Shown here piece after piece: positions 59,564 to 64,000 of a stretch of DNA of 64,000 bases. Every line of letters starts with the position of its first letter. Positions within the stretch are counted from its first letter, which is position 1. Location of the stretch: positions 1,860,001 through 1,924,000 of the forward strand of contig NZ_CP119789.1 in the NCBI RefSeq assembly GCF_029338275.1, given 5' to 3'. The DNA comes from Haloarcula ordinaria. Lineage in GTDB: Archaea > Halobacteriota > Halobacteria > Halobacteriales > Haloarculaceae. Position numbers and translations under genes: made by a program. The notes under the pieces are model-generated. The model saw only the letters and a program-made list of their open reading frames with translations, did no database searches and was not told the DNA's origin.

Positions 59564-60013
59564 TTACTCGTCGATGAGCTCCTCGAACTCCGGCAGCACC
59601 TCGTCGTCGCCGTCGCCCGCGACGACCGGTTCTTCCTCCTCGGCCTCCTCTGACCCGTCGGACTCCGATTCGTCGTCGACGACCTCCTCGATAGCCACGA
59701 CGTCGAGCGGGATGCTCTCCAGGCGCTGTCCGATCTCCTTCCGGGCAATGCGGGCCGCGTGCTCGTCGCGCTCGACGTTGAACACCGTCATCTCCAGCTC
59801 GAGGGCGACGAGACTCTCGTCGGCCGCGATGAACGCCGGTTCGAGCGCGTCGCCACAGTGGGGGCAGTGGCGCTCGCTCATGTTTATCTCGACGTAGTTG
59901 AGATCCGGGTTCAGCATCTCGCCGGTCTTCGAGATGGCGATGCGAACCGCTTCGTCCGGGTTCGAGACGTCGTAGACAGGAACTGCCGCCTCAACGACAA
60001 CTCTACAGTCCAT
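59564..60013 (-). CDS. DUF555 family protein
   Basis: 149 residues. DUF555 features are MDCRVVVEAAVPVYDV, VRIAISKTGEMLNPDLNYVE, CPHCGDALEPAFIAADESLV and the conserved start of the helix VFNVERDEHAARIARKEIG. One CxxC may bind metal. The C-terminal acidic tail (EEAEEEEPV) is typical of haloarchaea. Known only from archaea; function unknown. Confidence 0.85.
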   Translation of the reverse strand: MDCRVVVEAAVPVYDVSNPDEAVRIAISKTGEMLNPDLNYVEINMSERHCPHCGDALEPAFIAADESLVALELEMTVFNVERDEHAARIARKEIGQRLESIPLDVVAIEEVVDDESESDGSEEAEEEEPVVAGDGDDEVLPEFEELIDE

Positions 60014-60080
60014 ACGTGTATGTTTGTTGTCCTATAGTAAGAAGGTTGGCCCGCAGTGACACGGTGACGTCGACCGCGTG

Positions 60081-60704
60081 TCAGCGGACGCGCCAGAGCG
60101 AGTCTCCGGGCAGAAATCGGCCGAGTTCGGCCTCCTGCCGGTAGTCCGTCTGGAGCAGCGCTCGGAGGGCGGCGACGAGTTCCGACTCGTCGTCGTCCGT
60201 CCAGCTGGCGGGGTCCTTGATGGGGTAGACCAGCCACCCGCTCCCTTTGACCTCCGTCGCGTGGAGGGCGTCCATGTCGACGTCGGCTGTCGGCTCTGCA
60301 GTCATGTTCGCGAAGACGTGTCTCGTCGCCCGTTCGCCGACCGGCAGCAGGACGTGGGAGGTGATAGCCCGAACTTCGGTGTCGAACATCGGTTCGTGGT
60401 CCGCGTAGTCGTCCTCGGTCGGGACACGGTCACCACACAGGAACAGATACGAGAGGTAGGTCTTGTCGACTGTCGGCGGTGTCCCGGCCTCCGTCAGGAG
60501 CCCGCCGGCGACGAGCGCTCGCTGGAGGCGCTCTGCGGCGGGCGTCCCGGTGAACGGAATCCCCGACTCGCTGCCGCCGTGGACGGCGGGGTGGTCGCCG
60601 ATGACGTGGAAGTCCGCGTTCGCGTCGCCGTAGCCCGGCACGAACGGCTCACACGGCGGCTCGAAGCCAAACGGATTGTGCTGTGTTGCCGTGATATTCT
60701 TCAC
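60081..60704 (-). CDS. Uracil-DNA glycosylase superfamily protein
   Basis: About 207 residues from the GTG at 60704 (VKNITATQHNPFGFEPPC). The fold signatures are FHVIGDHPAVHGG (motif A region), GIPFTGTPAAERLQRAL, YLSYLFLCGD and VLLPVGERATRHVF. The pattern is that of the haloarchaeal branch of the UDG superfamily; the usual GEAPG motif is replaced by GDHPA. It may remove uracil or other damaged bases, but activity is not proven by sequence. Frames upstream of 60704 overlap the divergent carboxylase gene and lack similarity. Confidence 0.75.
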   Translation of the reverse strand: MKNITATQHNPFGFEPPCEPFVPGYGDANADFHVIGDHPAVHGGSESGIPFTGTPAAERLQRALVAGGLLTEAGTPPTVDKTYLSYLFLCGDRVPTEDDYADHEPMFDTEVRAITSHVLLPVGERATRHVFANMTAEPTADVDMDALHATEVKGSGWLVYPIKDPASWTDDDESELVAALRALLQTDYRQEAELGRFLPGDSLWRVR

Positions 60705-60816
60705 GCGAGAGAGCAGGGAACAGGAGAGGAAAACTCCGACGGTTCGCACCGGTAACGTTTTTCTCGGATGCACTCCACGGGACCGGTATGTCCTGGTCCC
60801 GGAGCCGTGATGTCGC

Positions 60817-62367
60817 GTGAACCACGACGAACGCGTCGAGGACCTCCGCGAGCGGAAGGCGGAGGCGGAGCGCGGCGGCGGCGAGGAACGCATCGAGTCC
60901 CAGCACGAGAAGGGCAAACTCACCGCCCGCGAACGTATCGACTACTTCCTCGACGACGGCTCGTTCGTCGAGATCGACGCCCTGCGTGAGCACCGCTCGA
61001 CCAACTTCGACATGGCCGAGCGGGAGGCCCCCGGCGACGGCGTGGTCGTCGGCTACGGCGCGGTCAACGGCGACCGCGTCTACGTCTTCGCCCACGACTT
61101 CACCGTCTTCGGCGGGTCGCTCGGCGAGGCGTTCGCCCAGAAGGTCTGTAAGGTGATGGACAAGGCCATCGAGAACGGCGCGCCGATAATCGGACTGAAC
61201 GACTCCGCGGGCGCCCGCATCCAGGAGGGTATCGACTCCCTGGCTGGCTACGCCGACATCTTCCACCGTAACCAGCAGGCCAGCGGCGTCGTCCCACAGA
61301 TATCGGCCATCATGGGTCCCTGTGCCGGCGGCGCGGTCTACTCACCGGCCATCACCGACTTCGTCTACATGGTCGAGGAGACCAGCCACATGTTCATCAC
61401 CGGACCGGACGTCATCGAGACGGTCACCGGCGAGGAGGTCGGCTTCGACGAACTGGGCGGCGCACAGACCCACGCGACCGAGTCCGGCGTGGCGCACTTC
61501 ACCGCCGCCGACGAGAAGGCCGCGATGGACGAGATTCGCTACCTCCTCTCCTATCTCCCCCAGAACAACGTCCAGGACCCGCCGAGTGTCGACCCCTGGG
61601 ACGACCCGGACCGCCGCGACGAGTCGCTGGTCGAGACGGTGCCCGACCAGCCACAGAAGCCCTACGACATGGTCGAGGTCGTCGACGGCATCGTCGACAC
61701 CGACTCCTTCTTCGAGGTCGCTGAGGGGTTCGCCCGGAACATTGTCACCGGCTTCGCCCGGCTGGACGGCCACAGCGTCGGCGTCGTCGGCAACCAGCCC
61801 CGGGTCAACGCCGGGACGCTGGACATCGACGCCTCGCGGAAGGCCGCCCGGTTCGTCCGCTTCTGTGACGCCTTCAACATCCCCATCCTGACGTTCGTCG
61901 ACGTGCCGGGGTTCATGCCCGGCAAAGACCAGGAACGAAACGCCATCATCAACCACGGCGCGAAACTGCTGTACGCCTACTCCGAGGCCACCGTCCCGCT
62001 GTTGACGGTCATCACGCGCAAGGCATACGGCGGCGCGTACGACGTCATGGCCTCGAAGCACATCGACGCCGACATGAACTACGCGTGGCCCACCGCCGAA
62101 ATCGCCGTGATGGGCCCACAGGGTGCCGTGAACGTCCTCTACGGCGACGAACTGGCCGACGCGGACGACGTCGAGGCCCGCCGCCAGCAGCTCATCGACG
62201 AGTACCGCGACGCCTTCGCGAACCCCTACATCGCCGCCAAGCGCGGGTTCGTCGACGACGTTATCGAACCACAAGAGACTCGGCCGCGACTCATCGAAGA
62301 CCTCGACCTCCTCCGAGGGAAACGGAAGGACCAACCCGACCGCAAACACGGGAACATCCCACTGTAA
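60817..62367 (+). CDS. pccB: Acyl-CoA (propionyl-CoA) carboxylase, carboxyltransferase subunit
   Basis: 516 residues from a GTG at 60817. The N-terminus [20 protein letters not shown] is typical. The N half has [37 protein letters not shown] and [12 protein letters not shown]; the C half has [30 protein letters not shown] and [14 protein letters not shown]. It moves the carboxyl group from biotin to the acyl-CoA. The next gene, 2 bases after the stop, is the small PccX-like subunit, and the biotin-carboxylase subunit follows after draG. Substrate preference is inferred from the haloarchaeal PccBXA arrangement. Confidence 0.93.
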   Translation: MNHDERVEDLRERKAEAERGGGEERIESQHEKGKLTARERIDYFLDDGSFVEIDALREHRSTNFDMAEREAPGDGVVVGYGAVNGDRVYVFAHDFTVFGGSLGEAFAQKVCKVMDKAIENGAPIIGLNDSAGARIQEGIDSLAGYADIFHRNQQASGVVPQISAIMGPCAGGAVYSPAITDFVYMVEETSHMFITGPDVIETVTGEEVGFDELGGAQTHATESGVAHFTAADEKAAMDEIRYLLSYLPQNNVQDPPSVDPWDDPDRRDESLVETVPDQPQKPYDMVEVVDGIVDTDSFFEVAEGFARNIVTGFARLDGHSVGVVGNQPRVNAGTLDIDASRKAARFVRFCDAFNIPILTFVDVPGFMPGKDQERNAIINHGAKLLYAYSEATVPLLTVITRKAYGGAYDVMASKHIDADMNYAWPTAEIAVMGPQGAVNVLYGDELADADDVEARRQQLIDEYRDAFANPYIAAKRGFVDDVIEPQETRPRLIEDLDLLRGKRKDQPDRKHGNIPL

Positions 62368-62369
62368 CC

Positions 62370-62678
62370 ATGGCCACAGACACAGCACCCGACTCCGCCG
62401 ACGTCGACGTCGAGCTCGTCAAAGCGGTCGCGGACGCGCTCCCGGACGCCGCCGACGACGAGGCTGCGGCCATCGCCGTCGCCATCGGGGCGCACATGAC
62501 CGACCAGCAGCGGGCCGCGGCGGCCGCGGCCGCCGCCGCGGGCGACGACCCGACCTGGGACGGCAAGGAGTGGACGTTCTCGAAGCGGGTCGCGGACACA
62601 CAACGGCGCCACGTCACAGTTCCAGCAGACGCACCGACGGACCCCTGGAGCGCCGCCGGTCGAACCGACCGGATGTAG
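62370..62678 (+). CDS. pccX: Small third subunit of the haloarchaeal acyl-CoA carboxylase (PccX-like)
   Basis: 102 residues from the ATG at 62370. It has a helical Ala-rich part with [17 protein letters not shown], then [16 protein letters not shown] and [19 protein letters not shown] at the end. This pattern matches the small extra subunit known from haloarchaeal propionyl-CoA carboxylases and resembles bacterial AccE/oxaloacetate decarboxylase small chains. It follows pccB by 2 bases and surely acts in the same complex. Confidence 0.82.
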   Translation: MATDTAPDSADVDVELVKAVADALPDAADDEAAAIAVAIGAHMTDQQRAAAAAAAAAGDDPTWDGKEWTFSKRVADTQRRHVTVPADAPTDPWSAAGRTDRM

Positions 62679-62681
62679 AAG

Positions 62682-63596
62682 CTACCCTGCCTGGTCGGCC
62701 AGCCGTTCGGCGAGGGCCGCTGCCTCGTCCCGGACAGTGAGCTCGTTGAGCCACGCTGCCGGGAGGCTCTCCGCCCCGAACCGGGCCCCGGCGACGGCCC
62801 CTGCGACGGCGCCGACGGTGTCGGTGTCCCCGCCGTTGTTGACCGCCGTGACGATGGCCTCTTCGGCTGTCTCCGCCAGCAGCGCGTGCCCGACGCCGGC
62901 CTCCAGGGTGTCGACGACGTAGGCGGTCACGGGGAGCATCGTCGGGTCCGTCGTGGTCGACGCCTCCCGGAGGGCGACCGTGACAGCCGCGGGCGCGTCG
63001 TCGCTCAGTCGCTCGAGCGCCATCGACACCGGGTCCGCTTCCCCCCGGAGGAAGCCGGCGACGACCAGGTTCAGCGCCGAACACCCGTGGGTACAGCGCG
63101 GGTCCCAGTGGGTCAGTCGCGAGGACGCCACACTCGTCTCGACGAGCGTCTCGGCGTCCGTCGCGTACCGTATCGCCAGTGGTGCACAGCGCATCACGCT
63201 GCCGTTGCCGGCGTTCTGCCCTTCGGGACTCTGCGTCCAGACGTGTTCGGCGGCCTGGTCCCACGGTTCGCCGGTCGCGACGCGGGAGAGCACCCGCCTC
63301 GTCATCCCGCCGATACCCGTCGGGTCGCCCTCGAACCACTCCGCGAACCGCCGGGCGGCGTCGTCCGGATGGAACCCGTCCGACTCCACGAGGCTCCGGG
63401 CGAGACACAGGGCCAGCTCCGTGTCGTCGGTCACCTCACCGGCCGGCAGGCCGTGAATCCCACGGTCTTGCATCTCCGTCAGGCGGCCGTGTTCGCTGGC
63501 GATGCGTGACCGCGGCCACCCTTCGACCGGCCGGCCCAGGGCGTCGCCACACGCCAGTCCGAGCAACGTTCCGCGAGCGCGCGCTGTGATATCCAT
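62682..63596 (-). CDS. ADP-ribosylglycohydrolase (DraG family)
   Basis: 304 residues. Metal-site motifs are GLACGDALGRPVEGW, VTDDTELALCLARS (first Asp-Asp-Thr) and NNGGDTDTVGAVAGAVAGA near the end. The family removes ADP-ribose from proteins or small molecules using two magnesium ions. The gene sits on the opposite strand between pccX and pccA, only 3 bases after the pccX stop, and splits what is otherwise one operon. A regulatory link to the carboxylase is possible but unproven. Confidence 0.88.
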   Translation of the reverse strand: MDITARARGTLLGLACGDALGRPVEGWPRSRIASEHGRLTEMQDRGIHGLPAGEVTDDTELALCLARSLVESDGFHPDDAARRFAEWFEGDPTGIGGMTRRVLSRVATGEPWDQAAEHVWTQSPEGQNAGNGSVMRCAPLAIRYATDAETLVETSVASSRLTHWDPRCTHGCSALNLVVAGFLRGEADPVSMALERLSDDAPAAVTVALREASTTTDPTMLPVTAYVVDTLEAGVGHALLAETAEEAIVTAVNNGGDTDTVGAVAGAVAGARFGAESLPAAWLNELTVRDEAAALAERLADQAG

Positions 63597-63673
63597 AGAG
63601 CGTCCACTCTATACGAGAGACGACGGAGCGACGATATTACAGTTCCGCCTAGTTTTATGAGGTGAGTCTCGGT

Positions 63674-63680
63674 AAGGAGG
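63674..63680 (+). promoter_or_regulatory. Ribosome-binding site of pccA
   Basis: AAGGAGG lies 4 bases ahead of the ATG at 63684, an unusually strong site for a haloarchaeal gene. A TATA-like TAGTTTTATG lies some 30 bases upstream. pccA therefore has its own promoter, as expected from the intervening divergent gene. Confidence 0.6.
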
Positions 63681-63683
63681 CAT

Positions 63684-64000
63684 ATGTTCGACAAGGTACT
63701 CGTCGCGAACCGCGGGGAGATCGCGGTACGGGTCATGCGTGCCTGCGAGGAGTTGGGAATCGGGACGGTCGCCGTCTACTCCGAGGCCGACAAGCACTCC
63801 GGCCACGTCAGGTTCGCCGACGAGGCGTACAACGTCGGACCAGCGCGAGCGGCGGACTCTTATCTCGACCAGGACGCCATCGTCGACGCTGCACACCAGG
63901 CCGACGCCGACGCCATCCACCCCGGCTACGGCTTTCTGGCGGAGAACGCGGACTTCGCCCGCAAGGTCGAAGCCGCGGACGGCCTCACCTGGATCGGTCC
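63684..64000 (+). CDS. pccA: Acyl-CoA (propionyl-CoA) carboxylase, biotin carboxylase subunit, 3' end outside the window
   Basis: The first 105 codons are visible. They begin [20 protein letters not shown], the standard opening of biotin carboxylases, then [20 protein letters not shown] and [19 protein letters not shown]. The frame runs off the end of the window without a stop. The complete protein should carry the ATP-grasp domain and a C-terminal biotin attachment domain. It pairs with pccB and pccX upstream. Confidence 0.93.
   Translation, partial: MFDKVLVANRGEIAVRVMRACEELGIGTVAVYSEADKHSGHVRFADEAYNVGPARAADSYLDQDAIVDAAHQADADAIHPGYGFLAENADFARKVEAADGLTWIG

Overview
The window is from a halophilic archaeon (class Halobacteria). 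The chromosomal parts are GC-rich, the proteins are acidic, and the gene set is typical of the group: TFB, halocyanin-like cupredoxin, an RPA1/RPAP/phosphoesterase cluster, aIF2-beta, UPF0058, DUF555, and a PccB-PccX-PccA acyl-CoA carboxylase. I cannot name the genus with confidence.

Layout. 1-8466 and 47161-64000 are ordinary chromosome. Between them lies an integrated element of about 37.9 kb (8873-46795), clearly poorer in GC. It splits a creatininase-family gene: codons 1-135 lie at 8467-8871 and the remaining 121 codons at 46795-47160. The two halves carry a short direct repeat (TCGAGTGGA, 8864-8872 and 46787-46795) and rejoin exactly in frame to 256 codons. The element carries, next to its tyrosine integrase, a complete diverged creatininase of the same 256 codons (11131-11901), so it appears to bring a replacement for the gene it breaks.

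Inside the element, left to right: a RHH/HTH protein, an integrase with two core-binding domains and a small HNH-like protein; the replacement creatininase; five overlapping small genes including two paralogues; a GmrSD-type (DUF262/DUF1524) restriction gene; a PGF-CTERM surface protein; small regulators; an SF3 helicase followed by a palindrome-rich 500-base gap (possible origin); McrBC; an unknown gene plus membrane protein; a relic of a second integrase; small genes; a run of four same-strand genes (Cas4-like Fe-S nuclease, PUA/EVE-like plus nuclease protein, Eco57I-type methyltransferase, HEPN protein); an 847-residue protein of unknown function; a complete type I HsdM-HsdS-HsdR system; and two small acidic genes behind a strong hairpin. 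I see no capsid, portal, terminase or conjugation genes. It reads as a defence island packaged in a site-specific integrative element.

The most novel points are the gene-breaking and gene-replacing integration strategy, and the four-gene cluster at 30519-37145 (with its convergent 847-residue neighbour), which does not match a defence system I can name. The flanking chromosome holds DNA maintenance (MutS-like ATPase, Lhr-type helicase, RPA1 cluster, a UDG-superfamily protein), transcription and translation factors (TFB, aIF2-beta), redox (thioredoxin reductase), riboflavin synthesis, a NhaC-type antiporter and the acyl-CoA carboxylase genes.
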